Below, piece after piece: positions 1 through 11,454 of a DNA stretch of 64,000 bases; within the stretch, counting starts at the first letter, position 1, and every line of letters starts with the position of its first letter. The position numbers and the translations under genes are program-made. Origin of the DNA: Rhabditophanes sp. KR3021 (Eukaryota > Nematoda > Chromadorea > Rhabditida > Alloionematidae); assembly GCA_963281155.1 (NCBI GenBank), contig CAUJLY010000001.1, forward strand, positions 3,782,001 to 3,846,000, given 5' to 3'. The notes under the pieces were generated by a model. That model had not been told where the DNA came from. It saw nothing but the letters and a program-made list of their open reading frames with translations, and ran no database searches.

Positions 1-2401
1 GTAATTGACAAAATCACAGATCATGTTATTAAAGAGACAACTGATATCAGTCCCTACACTTACATTGATCAAGATAAAAACTTATTCCAGCGTTTGTGTA
101 AGGAAAAATGCTTACGCAAAATCTCCTCTCTGATAGAAACTGGCAAGTTTGTTTTGTATATGGATAAACAATCGATGGCACACTACGCAGAGATCGTTGC
201 TGTAGAAGGTGCTTTTATTTTGATCAAACTAGCAGACGGCGAATGCAAGCTGGAACCAATTCGCTCAGCCTCTATCAAACCCCTAAACTCCCTTTCAAAA
301 TATCATGGCCACATTTTGTACAAAAGATCTAACCCAGACACGGCTAAGCTAGCTTTCTCTAATCCACTATCCAAATTAGTCTTTTGGAAAGACCAAGCAA
401 TGCAGCATGAAATTACAAAGGGCATGGAATTAGAGATTATTCTGCCCTTTTACCCGCACATCCATCTTTATTGGCTTTATATCAAGTGTTGTCAATGAAA
501 TAATGTTTGAGGTCACAATTATTGAACATTTAGACAACAAAAAAAATAGAAAAATTCTATGTGACCGGGACTGCGAATTTTTGTTACCCAGACATTTCTG
601 TGAAACAAACCACCTACGCTTATCTAAGCCATTTGAGTCAATGACTGGTGCTAGTTACAAGCAATTTAAAAAAGAGCAAAAAATGTGTGGCTTTGTAAAA
701 ATGGGTCATTTGCACCTGCCCAACCTGAATAATGATATTCCTGAGTTTACATCTCTCGAAGTATTTGATGGTGTCAATCTAATTATGCACCAAGCAACAA
801 TCGTTAAGGCTGTTGAACATCTTCTTTTCATCGTCAAAAATGACTCTAACACAATGAAGCCACTTGCTTACAGTTGTAGATCTAATTTGCTCTTTCCCGT
901 TAACACCTCAGTAGAGTGTAGTATTGTTCTGAATACTCCTGCGTCACCTCATTACATTGAAAGTAGGCGTTTTTCGCACGAACGGGATTTTGAGAAGGTT
1001 AACTCTGAAAGTCCAATGACTTACTTCGGCCCAAGAAAGCCAGATGTCTTACCTGCCCTTCGTGACCCATCTATTTGGTCTCCAGTCTTTTACATTAATG
1101 CCCAATGCAACGTTGGTCCTTTCCTCAAGAAAGATGTATTTATTAAGGGACAAAGAGTTTTTCAAAGTGGACCGATTCATGAAGTCATTCAGTTATTGGC
1201 TAAGACGACTTTAAATGCTGCTGAAAACATGTCCAAGAATAAACTAGTCCAAATCTGGACTGGCTCAACTGCCTCACTGAAGTACAACAAAAATGACAGT
1301 ACTGAAATTGAGGAATTCATGCACACTATCCGCCCTAATAATAAGCTTTCATTGACCTTGAGATGTTGCTATACCGCAAAAGATTTTCCTAATTTCTTAA
1401 AGGCCATGATGTTCAGACTGAACTGCTGTCCAAACTTGGTATCATTACTGGACTTGAAAAATGAAGAATGCCCCTGCAAATGTAAAAATGTTGTTCCATG
1501 GTACAAAAATAATTCCAAGGCTCATGCTGTATTGCAAGGAGCTGACTTCAACAACGGACCATCAAGTGGGACACGTGGAAAAAGAAGCGTCGGGACTAAA
1601 CGTGGAAACAATCAGTACACCGTAAGGAACATCGAAAATGAGGTCAAGAAACGTAAAATTGAAGAGGACTTTAATGAAGAGATAAATCAGGAATTAAATC
1701 AAGAGTCACAGAATTCAGACGATTTAAACAATGAGAATACACCTTACGTTCGTAAGGCTAGGAAAAGAAAGATTGAGAAGGTGAATAATGAAGAAGAGGC
1801 TGCCCCTTCAGCTCCATTGAGAAGAAGCTCTAGACAAGTAAAACCAAGGAAAGACGTATATTTGGGGAAAGACAATAGCATCACTACGGAAAGTTTGACT
1901 CCTTCATCTTTGTCGAGATCAAATACTCCAGAAGAAGAGCAAAATGGTTTGCCAGCGGAGGGATATCATCCTCTTGAAGTTGGATCTAAATCACCCGAAG
2001 ACGACTCTTCTTCCTCACGTCCATCTTCAACCTCTTCGGATGATCAACCCAATGTGAATGATGACAGTACCAGCCAATCTCCGGAAAAAGAAAACGAAGT
2101 CAATGGAAAGGAAGAAGATCAGATAAAATGTTCCTCATCATCGTCAGCTTCTTCAGGCAGTGACACCAGAGCTCAGTCTTCACCTGACCCTCAAAACTAC
2201 AGTCTCTCCGAAATGTCGTTAGATGAATTAGGGAACTTATTCTATCAAATCAATGGCATCAATATCTCCGAAAGTCTTAAGAGTGCTCAGACCCCACGTC
2301 AACTTTTTGAAATGAATCCTTGTGAAATTGCCGTCACCATCAAAGTTAAGCTAGGACATTGTCTTAAACTAAGAATGCTCTTGGACAAATTGAGAGTCTA
2401 A
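1..2401 (+). CDS. MBT-SLED-SAM Polycomb-family chromatin protein, 5' end off the window, one frameshift
   Basis: The frame is open from base 1, so the true start lies to the left. At least two MBT-type repeats are visible. One runs from about 400 to 640 and includes GMELEIILPF, then VTIIEH and HFCETNHLRLSK; another lies around 700-960. A SLED-like domain follows at about 1085-1490, opening with YINAQCNVGPFL. A basic, Ser-rich disordered linker leads to a C-terminal SAM domain at about 2200-2401 (ending LGHCLKLRMLLDKLR). This order matches SFMBT/SCM Polycomb proteins, which read methyl-lysine and polymerise through SAM. The frame changes between 448 and 457 (CCCTTTTACCC): the first half runs into a stop at 496-498, while the second half is open from 434. 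Removing one base in the T4 or C3 run restores one MBT repeat across the join. No intron fits. The family is confident; the exact paralogue is not. Confidence 0.85.
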
Positions 2402-2793
2402 TAAAAAGTAATGCAAATAAATGATAATCAGAAAATGTATTCTTACCCACTACTACAATATTACTAACTCGATGTGGACGGTAATAAGTATTATTAATTA
2501 TTACAAACTTTGACTTTTTTATAAAAATTGTTTCTTCACAATGGCTTACTTGTAACTTGAGCCTCTTTAATTAAATGTCACTCAGTCAAATGAACTATAC
2601 TATTGTGTTTTGGTATATCATTAAATTATTTTAATAAATTATTATAAAATAAATCCTCTATTACCCTAAAATAATGATATTTCTGATGATGAAGTTATTT
2701 ACAAACTGCTTCAAGATTTATTATATAAGTATTTATTTAAATAAATTTATTAATTAAAGATGTTATTAAAAAACAAGGATTTAATTAGGAAGG
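2402..2793. other. Intergenic spacer between convergent genes
   Basis: AT-rich 3' flanks of the MBT gene and the BLM-type helicase, which face each other. An AATAAA lies about 15 nt after the MBT stop. I see no coding sequence. Confidence 0.6.
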
Positions 2794-5658
2794 CTACAGA
2801 GTGGGAAACATGTTTGGGTCTAAAAATGGAAAGTTCGATGATCCAGTTGCTCCTCTTCTGTTGCTGGCTCCTCGAGTTGTTCCTCCTCTGCTACCTCCCC
2901 GAGTTGTCCCCCCTCTGCTGTTAGCTCCCCAAGTTGTTCCTCCTCTGCTAGCTCCTTGTCCACCCCTTGATCCACCCCTTGATCCACCACCTCCTCTAGT
3001 ATATGGAGCCTTTGGCGTTCTCGGTGCTTGTGGAGTTTTTTCGACTCGACCTGTGCTTACTTTGCGGCCTCCACCACCACCTCTCTTGTATGAATAGCCC
3101 CGTTTGCTTTGACCTCTTCCAGAATATTTTGGAGTTTCAGGTACTTCTATTTCAGGAGAACCTTGACGGCGTTGATTTGGATTAGCTTTTAGACTTTCCA
3201 ATTCGTCATGCATCTCCTCTTTGTCCCGAGAATCTACCATTTGCCAAAAATGTACCAATGTTTCCATAATAGCTGGTCCATGCTTGGTCAGTTTTTGAAG
3301 ATTCATCGAACTGACCTTTAGCAAATCAGAATTAGTACGGGGTAGAAGCGCAGCAATCTGGTTAATTCCCTCAATTGTAAGAATTTGATTTTCTCTGACT
3401 ACTTCTTCCTTTGCAATTTGGGTGATCAGTCTCTTAATGGCTGCCAAAGCTCCCTCAAAGATATCCTTGTATTTAGTTTGGTACTTGTGCTGCATTGCTG
3501 TTATGTCATGAACTCTCTGCGCTGGGCTTAAACCGCTATCAACAGTCTTTCCGGGAGCTTTTCTTTTTCTTTCAGTGCAAATTGAAACATAGAACTTACC
3601 AGATTCTTCACGACTCAAAAACTTTTCTCCCTTTCTAGTAATGTGGATCTGTCCTGAAATACCAGCAAATTTTCCATTTCCATTGCTAACAACGACAATC
3701 TTTATGTATCCCTCAGTCAAGAGCTTGATAATTACTCGCGATGCATCCGATTCTGAAAAAGCTGGTCTTCTATTGAACATCTCCAACTTCTGACCTCTAG
3801 CTTTATCATTACCACGATAATTGTCGATTGCTTGATTGACAGTTAACTTAGCATGTTTGACTGATTGGAGAATTATTGTGGCATCATCGGTCATGTCGTA
3901 TGTGGAATGTTTCTCTTTTTTATAATTGAGGCAATTACAGCACACCGCGTTTACTGTTATTTTACAGGCTAATGAATCGTAAATTTCCCCAAAATGCTCT
4001 ACCAAAAGCTTTCTCTTGCAAGTTTCAACATTCTCGCAGTAAGCAATTACCTCATGTAAACTACCCATCTGCATCTCTTTGACAGTACTAGATTTGACAA
4101 TTGCCGATCCGTCCTCATTAGTAATCTCATCCTGGATGAACTTTGATAGTAGAGTGGAGTCGTTGTAGTTGTATAAAATCGCACAGTACGCAGGCAACCC
4201 ATCTCTCCCGGCTCTTCCGGACTCTTGATAGTACCCTTCAACACTCTTTGGAATTGAGTAATGAACTACAAAGCGTACATCAGGCATGTCAATGCCCATC
4301 CCGAAAGCAATTGTAGCACAAAGCACCAGAACCTCTTTATCCATCCATTCCTTCTGAGCTGCGTGGCGTTGTTGCTTTGTCATTCCAGCATGGTAATGAG
4401 TAGCCGTTATTCCCCATTTTCTAAGGTCTTCGGCAGCTTTTTCAGTGTCTTTTTTGGATAAGCAGTATACAATACCAGATTGGCCTGGGAATTTGAGAAA
4501 CATTTTGCGCATAATTTCTTCCTTAGCTTTTGCCTTCTTTAAAATGACGTCATATTCTAAATTATCACGGACGAATGAGGAAATGAAAAGTTTGGAGTCA
4601 TTTCCAAATCCTAGCAATTGTTTGGTATCGGCGACACATTTAGGAGTAGCTGTTGCTGTCAAGGCCATCATTGGAACTCGGGGATGTTGAAATTCCGTCC
4701 TTAACTTCGACAATGACAAGTAATCTGGTCTGAAATCATGCCCGAATCCACTGACACAGTGAGCTTCGTCGAAAACAAATCTGGCAATTTTCCCCATTGA
4801 ATGCAGTTTCTTGAGATCTCTGTTGAATTGAGGCGAACTTGCAATCTTTTCAGGAGTGATATATACAAGCTTGATATTGTTGTTATCACTGAATAACATC
4901 TTCATGTTCTTTTTTGACTCGATTTCGGTGTTGTCACTAGTCAATGCAATAGTCTTCAGCCCAATCTGATTCATCTTTGTGACTTGGTCATGAATAAGAG
5001 CGCGAAGAGGAGATATAACAAATGTTATCCCATCATTGAGAGCAGCACACAGTTGATAAACAAGTGATTTACCGGCACCAGTAGGCATCAAAACGAAGAT
5101 GTCGTTGGACATGAGAGCTGCAACAATGGCAGGCTTTTGGCTGTGACGGAAGGTGTTGTGTCCAAAAAGGGCTTTCAATTTTGAATACATCATAGTCACC
5201 AAATCTAGTCCCAGCATGTCTTCATTTTGAAAGGCTGCGTTGCTGTCATCAAAAAAGCCGCGAAATTTACCATGCATGTCGAAGCGTACTCCCTCGTCCA
5301 TCTTCTTCATTTCAGCAATATCAACAGCAACATTCAAAACTTCCTCTACTGGCTCATCCTCTTCACTGGCAGTATGAACAAAATCTTGATCTGGATCCAT
5401 GAATGACTTTGAAACATCCGATTTGGAAATGAAACTTTCGGAATCTATTATAGCAGGTCCAAAATCAACGTCGTCAAAATCTTCCCAGAAGTCGTCGTCA
5501 TAATCGTCCTTACCAGCCATCTTGCTTAAATTATTAGTGTGAGTAGACAGTAATTTAAAGTGATGAGTAGTAAATTTAAAATGACTTTTTTGGAGGCAAA
5601 AGCTTGTAAGTAGATTTCGTCTAAAGACTACTCGGAACAAGTGTTGGAGTAAAGCCAT
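2794..5658 (-). CDS. BLM: BLM-type RecQ DNA helicase
   Basis: Single-exon gene, 954 aa, close in size to short invertebrate BLM proteins. Order: acidic N-terminus (48-105); RecQ helicase core with Walker A MPTGAGKS (191-198), DEAH (297-300), aromatic loop GFGHDFR and motif VI QESGRAGRDG (478-487); zinc-binding cysteines (547-576); RQC winged helix; HRDC domain (about 720-810); and an Arg-Gly-Gly/Thr-rich tail (about 848-945) ending FPFLDPNMFPTL. HRDC and the core resemble BLM more than WRN or RECQ1. BLM unwinds DNA and dissolves recombination intermediates in the nucleus. Residues 1-46 have no acidic residue and several Arg and Lys, like a mitochondrial presequence; the next Met (codon 5518-5520) begins the acidic nuclear-type N-terminus. 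A TTTTTAG acceptor sits 6 nt upstream of the first ATG, which supports that start. A tail repeat is visible at DNA level at about 2860-2990. Confidence 0.95.
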   Translation of the reverse strand: MALLQHLFRVVFRRNLLTSFCLQKSHFKFTTHHFKLLSTHTNNLSKMAGKDDYDDDFWEDFDDVDFGPAIIDSESFISKSDVSKSFMDPDQDFVHTASEEDEPVEEVLNVAVDIAEMKKMDEGVRFDMHGKFRGFFDDSNAAFQNEDMLGLDLVTMMYSKLKALFGHNTFRHSQKPAIVAALMSNDIFVLMPTGAGKSLVYQLCAALNDGITFVISPLRALIHDQVTKMNQIGLKTIALTSDNTEIESKKNMKMLFSDNNNIKLVYITPEKIASSPQFNRDLKKLHSMGKIARFVFDEAHCVSGFGHDFRPDYLSLSKLRTEFQHPRVPMMALTATATPKCVADTKQLLGFGNDSKLFISSFVRDNLEYDVILKKAKAKEEIMRKMFLKFPGQSGIVYCLSKKDTEKAAEDLRKWGITATHYHAGMTKQQRHAAQKEWMDKEVLVLCATIAFGMGIDMPDVRFVVHYSIPKSVEGYYQESGRAGRDGLPAYCAILYNYNDSTLLSKFIQDEITNEDGSAIVKSSTVKEMQMGSLHEVIAYCENVETCKRKLLVEHFGEIYDSLACKITVNAVCCNCLNYKKEKHSTYDMTDDATIILQSVKHAKLTVNQAIDNYRGNDKARGQKLEMFNRRPAFSESDASRVIIKLLTEGYIKIVVVSNGNGKFAGISGQIHITRKGEKFLSREESGKFYVSICTERKRKAPGKTVDSGLSPAQRVHDITAMQHKYQTKYKDIFEGALAAIKRLITQIAKEEVVRENQILTIEGINQIAALLPRTNSDLLKVSSMNLQKLTKHGPAIMETLVHFWQMVDSRDKEEMHDELESLKANPNQRRQGSPEIEVPETPKYSGRGQSKRGYSYKRGGGGGRKVSTGRVEKTPQAPRTPKAPYTRGGGGSRGGSRGGQGASRGGTTWGANSRGGTTRGGSRGGTTRGASNRRGATGSSNFPFLDPNMFPTL
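2860..2990 (-). repeat. Imperfect tandem repeat encoding the RGG/TTRGG tail of the helicase
   Basis: On the plus strand the motif gttgttcctcctctgct and close variants recur about every 30 nt. It encodes alternating SRGGTT and TRGG units in the C-terminal tail. RGG tails commonly bind nucleic acid. Copy number is likely variable. Confidence 0.6.
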
Positions 5659-6025
5659 TTAAACCTAAAAACAGTTATGATGTACCATGCAAAGATTAAA
5701 GGCAGAAACTTAAATGATTTTGATGAAGAACATACTTTTATAAAAATAAATTTTTAAATGATAAGAGTCTTACCACATTTATTGTATCTCTGATAACAAG
5801 CATTGGAGTACATTCTAAAATAGTTTGAATTTTGAATAATAAATAAGTTCCTAATGAATCACTTTTAACTCTCAATTTAATATTCTCGTTGATGGTTAAC
5901 AAAAGGACAGCGGCAAAAGTATACCATTTAATTATCTGAAAGGTTAAATAATTATCTAAAAATAAACTCAAACAGGTAATTGTAGTTATTGCATTGATAA
6001 ACAATGCGAATTTCAAACTACACAT
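5628..6025 (-). CDS. Possible small multi-spanning membrane protein overlapping the helicase start
   Basis: Two exons are proposed: 5774-6025 and 5628-5708, joined by a 65-nt intron (gtaaga...tttaag), keeping frame for 110 aa and ending at TAG. The product is hydrophobic with about four potential TM segments and no recognisable domain. Its last exon overlaps the first 31 nt of the BLM gene in another frame, and the likely BLM splice acceptor (5665) lies inside it. AT-rich DNA gives hydrophobic open frames by chance, so this is tentative. It could be the upstream member of a compact dicistronic unit with BLM. Confidence 0.3.
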
Positions 6026-9000
6026 TTAAAAATAACCGTCCTAATGATTTTGTAGTGTTAAAAATCAAACAACTGTACTTTATTGATAAATAAAACTTAT
6101 TTTATTAAGAAGGTATCTTTTATGTTCGCACTTTTCGTATTTATCATTCATCTTTAGCTAAAAAATATGGATTCTACAACTCGGTGAAGATAAATAAAAA
6201 TATACTAATTTACGTCATACTTTTAAGGGTTTAAAAAGCATACTTAATGTTTGAGGTCAACGAATAAAATATTAAAAAATTAAGTCCAGCATTGTAATTT
6301 TAATACAATCTTATACTTCTTTATATAAACTTGAAATATTCTATCAGACTAATTGGAGTGCACATTTTATGGGGCATTACATTTAAGTTTTATTTTTAAC
6401 CTTGAATAATAAATTAAGGGGCTTACTTTTACGAATGGTGAAAATTAAAGGTGTTACTATAAAAGATGAAGTAAATTAAAAGTTTCATCTTGAATAATGC
6501 TAAGTAAGGGTTTTTCTTTTCAGGCTAATAAAATTAGAGATCTTTCCAGTAAATTGTTAATGAACATAATCTACTTGATAAAATTTGTCAACTACACGAA
6601 TTAGGATCTCTAACTAACTTTTGTGATTGGATTATCAAAAGGTTTGACACAGGAAGTTTGACATAATACTTCAACATTCTATAAACGAGATTCTTTTACT
6701 CTATTGAAGCCACTATTTCTCATATTTTCTATTTTCAATATGAATCTGATATTTAAATATTTGTCAGGATTTTGTTATTAAACTAAATGACGTACATAAT
6801 AATATCTTGTGAAGCCGAAAAATGCTACACTTTATCGGCACAGTAAATATCCATAATTTCTAATTACTCTGTATACAATAATGCTATTTTATATCAAATT
6901 ACCGGAAACACATCAATTTGAACATATACCCCTATACTATTACCATATTCATATGAATATATCAATACCTTGTTGAAAAGGGCAAACTGTACCTGACATT
7001 TAATGATTGTTTGAGTTATTAGAAAGCCATTTTAATGTACCTATCATGTGTAGCTTAGAGCGTTTACTTTATATAAAGTTAGCAAAAATTACCTAACCTA
7101 CATTCAATTTAAATTATGTATATAAACCAGGCATAAGGTGCTTTGCCTTAATTAGGTTTTTCAAAGCTTGGAAAAGATATCAACATTGGTACCAGAAGTA
7201 TATTTCAGAAATTAAATTTGTCGATTTACTAAATGATTTCATAAAAAGTTTAACACCTTTATCGTGTGTTTTTAACTTGAAAATGCATTAATGTTTACTT
7301 GCTCACAATTAATAGCGTGCTGAATTCCAAACAGCCCATGTATTTATTATCTCCACTAAAATGAATCATGAATTGTTTTGACACTAAATTAATAAAGGTA
7401 AATATTTTGGCAGTGTGATGGCATTTTCACACTACTATATCCAAATAATATAGCTTAATTTTCTTTTTAAATTGTGTAGCCTTTTTCTAATTTACTTCCC
7501 TTTATCTGAATTAATTAAAAAACTATTTTCATCTAAGCCTTTCAAGGAAACCGTCACATTTATATTATTTTTTAACTCTCTTTTCCAAATTGATTCACAT
7601 ATTTTGACATAAATATTTTCCAGGTAAAATATATCGAATTATACTTGCATTTTATGAAACTTGTATCCATTTATATTAAATATGAATTTAATATCGTAAA
7701 AAAACAACTTAACCGTGCTGTCTTTTTTGACACCAACACTCTTAATGATACTAAACATCATATTTATTAATAAATTTTATGGCCTCAAACAACGAAATAT
7801 CATGCGTGCCACAATATTATATAGAAGATTTAAGTTTCATTTATAATTAAGCTCTCAAATATAAATTAACGCACACAAACAAAAGGTAACGAGTAATAAT
7901 TGGATATTGTATTTGGATAGGAAAGTGCGTTTCTTGTCTTGGTAAATAAAATAAATGCTAGATAGAAGTGAAAGTCCTAATTAGTTATCAGTTAATAACA
8001 ATTTCTATCCATATTATAACGTGTGCGTCAGTAGGTATTTCTATGAATTCGGTAGATATTTGTGCACTATTTAATTTATTCAAAGTCTTGAGGTGAAATA
8101 ACATCTTTTAATAATACAGGCGGATGTTTATGTCTTTGTTGATGATGGCATATTACATTTTGTACAAAGGTTTCGGGCTCATCATAAATGAATAATAATT
8201 TACAGTTGTGTTGTTCAAATGTTTTATCAGCTTGAAACATTTATCCCTATTTATTTAAACACATGACGTCATATTTTGGCATTTGCAACTCCTATATTAA
8301 GAATTTCCCACCTTCAAACCTTTGATCATTATTTGTGCACAATATTTATTATGTTTAACTCTGACACTGACATATCCGCCATCTGCTTGTATTTTTACAA
8401 ATAGTTAGTAGTATAAAGAGCATTACAAATAGTATAAATAATAGTAGATCAGAATGCTTTTTGTTTATGCGGTCACAGGGGAAAACATTTATGAAAGACC
8501 AAGCTATTTTTAATATAGCAGTAAATGACGAAGTGCTTTAAAAGATTAGTTTTATTTTAATCTATTACAAAAACATCTGTTATCAATCCTTATAATTTTT
8601 TATTACTTTTGTATTTACGTGTTGAAACTTGAATTCTACCCCTATATGTGTTTAATTTTATGTAGTTTTAATGTATAAATGAATATATTTACACATGCTG
8701 TCGCTTTATGTACTCACAGTCAAACAGTCAAATCAAGGTAAAACTATCTTCAATTGATAGGAAATACCCTCTTGCCATTAAAGATGACCTTTATGGTGCC
8801 TTTTTAAAGAAGAACCAGCTGCGGATGACTGTCTTCAATTTCACTGTCCCTTATTAAAGATAATTTCTTTTCATGTCTCTGTTGACTTCCACAAAGAGTC
8901 TTTAACGTATCAAACATAATTATTATGCAATCGCTTCTGAATGATTTAAAAAATAATATCATATTATATTGCCTCATAAAGTATCAAAGACTACTCACGT

Positions 9001-11222
9001 TCAAATGAAGAACAAATATTCCTTATATCAAAAATATAATTCGCCCCACGGATAAAATATTGAATTCTGTAAATTATTATCCCATGTGAATTGTATAAAC
9101 TAATTGCTAATACAAATTCAGTGCATTATTTGTCATGTGAATTCAGTACATTCTCTCCCATATGCGTTCGTAAATTACTTGCCCACATTAATTTGGTTAA
9201 GTTTATTAATTTGTCAATTTTATGAAATCATTTTTTGTTAATAAGAAACCACTAAAAACAAATAAAACATCCTAATGTAACATTTAAATTAATAGCAAAT
9301 CACTTTCATCCCCACACACCTTCCTAATGTTTCCTTTTGACAATTGATTTTGTTGCATTATTTATTTAATTAAACAAAAACATCCTTTCATTTACTCTTT
9401 ATTATTCTACATTATTCTTCTTTTTTCATCTTTTTCTCATTTATTGTCATTTCAAAAGGTTAGTTTCTTAAATATAATTTTTGTTGTTCAGTAACGGTAG
9501 TAGTACTAGGGGTGAAAATAGGAGGCACGTGCAGCGGAAAACAAGTCGTTGCCTAGCAGCTCCTTCATCCAATTATACATGATTTTTAATTATTGCACCT
9601 AATTTTACCTTATCACATTCTTTAAATAAAAAACAGAAAAGTACTTCGTTATTATTTTCAAGAACATATATCATTAAATCAACAACAAATTGTCTTAAAA
9701 ACACATATTTTACCTTTATTTTCGCCATTTTCGTACCTATCACACAAACTATCGCTTTCAATTCTAACTATCAAAATATAGTATTATCATATGCACTATA
9801 TATACATATCATCAACTATATTCCCTTAAACCTATACCAAAATTTAAATTGATAAAAGCTCTATGAGGTCCTTTGGCTCTGTAACCACTAATAAGTTTAT
9901 TTATTTTATATCACCTACTACCATCAGATATACTTGTGTATATATTTATTATTATTTTGTTCAGATGATAGTAAACTACTTGCTGCTGTCATATGAGAGG
10001 CCCATGCTTTAATTGAAAGCAATTGTCGTGTTGTGGAATATTTTCTTTTTGTGTACTAACATTCCAACATTAGTTGTGATCTTTTGTTTATTTTATGCCC
10101 GTCACATTCAACAAGGGAAAGGAAATGAATGTATAATTTACATTTTTGACACAATCCAATCTTTTTTTCTTTGTTTTGATCCATTTATCCACATATGTAT
10201 ACATTGACTTCATTCTAAAACAATGAACAAAAAAGAAGTATCGGTAATGTGATTGAAAGCAAAAATGAGCCGTGCTAGTTAATGGGCTTTAAAATTAAAT
10301 ACATATACTTTACAGTTTGTTTGAATATTATTATTTTTTTCGTAACCTCACCAATTTTTTATATTCAAGTATTATTTATTCATAATTATTACTAAAAAGT
10401 AGTTATTGCTTTGTGAGTTTGTCATTGTTACTAAATAGTATTTGTATCTAATTTTGTATTTGTACAAATTCACTTATTTTTTCACAGAATGCTTCATCAA
10501 AACAAACAATTCAACTCCTTTTCCTCAATAAAATGTTATTACAAACTGTTGCCGTTATGTGATTATCACTCTAAACAATGTTGATATATTGTTTATATAT
10601 TCAACACTTTTTTATATGAAAATCACTTTGAAACTTGTTTTTTGTTTAGTTTTATTTACATAACACTTCTAGACATAACATTATTGTCAAAAACCAAATT
10701 GGTGATTGTCTCCGATTAAAGTTTTTGATACCATCTAAGGTAGTAGTGATAGTATTGGTATTTGTATTAGTTGTAGGATACTTGATATTTTTTAGTTTAT
10801 AGGAAAGAAGCTTTATCTTGATCAGATGATATTTAATGTTTCATTTAAAATAAAGTCTTTAAAGTTGTTTGATGCTTCTTAACACCTGAGTCTGTCTTTT
10901 GATACAAATAACACGACCAAGATCGTCTCTTTATGATTGTATTTATTTACAACTCCCCACACCACTCAAATAGAAGCCTCCCTTTGAAGAGGTTTCTTAT
11001 TTAACATGATTATTATTACTTCAAGTTATTAAAACACTTTGTCCGTTCTTTTAAACTATATCAATTTCAATAGTCGCGATCAATGCTTTTCAATTACAAA
11101 TACATCATCATTATAGTTAATCCAAAATCGGTGTTGCTGTATATATTCTTGCACCTTTCAGCCATTCTTTTTGCCATCTATAAATATTTAACCCTTTTTG
11201 TATACGCTAAAATCTGATTATT
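6026..11222. other. Long gene-poor AT-rich region
   Basis: About 5.2 kb without a convincing gene on either strand. Open frames near 9573-9761 and 10013-10207 are short, low in complexity and match nothing I know. The one compositional island is at about 9485-9570 and contains CACGTG at 9526-9531. The region may be regulatory, but nothing in it proves a function. Confidence 0.5.
9485..9570. promoter_or_regulatory. GC-richer island with an E-box in the gene-poor region
   Basis: This short stretch is clearly richer in G and C than the several kb around it. It contains the palindrome CACGTG (9526-9531), the core site of bHLH factors. Its role as an enhancer or promoter is inference only. Confidence 0.2.
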
Positions 11223-11444
11223 ATGGGTTTGGCGGCTAGCAGGGATGGAAATGATATACGCAACTCTAATCACCCAAATCCTAACATGCCATCCACGGCT
11301 TCTATGGATTTGGCGGCTCGCCTAGACACAGCAGCTACATTAAGGACGATGGCTGCAGATACGGGATTTGTAATAGAACAAGGTTATTTGACAAACCCTT
11401 TAAAAGGACTAAAACAATTTAAAATATTAAACAATCTAAGATGA
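11223..11444 (+). CDS. Hypothetical short ORF with a myristoylation-like N-terminus
   Basis: ATG-initiated 73-codon frame, more GC-rich than its surroundings. It begins MGLAAS, which fits the N-myristoylation pattern (Gly2, Ser6). A partial internal repeat is visible (GLAASRDG and DLAARLDTA). The last third is AT-rich. A GTAATA follows the codons for ADTGF and could be a splice donor, so the true exon may end near 11370. No family recognised. It is convergent with the decayed gene on the other strand. Confidence 0.3.
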   Translation: MGLAASRDGNDIRNSNHPNPNMPSTASMDLAARLDTAATLRTMAADTGFVIEQGYLTNPLKGLKQFKILNNLR

Positions 11445-11454
11445 TTAGATAATA

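Noticed and set aside
2801..3185. Plus-strand ORFs inside the BLM 3' end, rich in Pro and Leu
   Set aside because: They are the antisense of the RGG repeat; the helicase frame explains the sequence.
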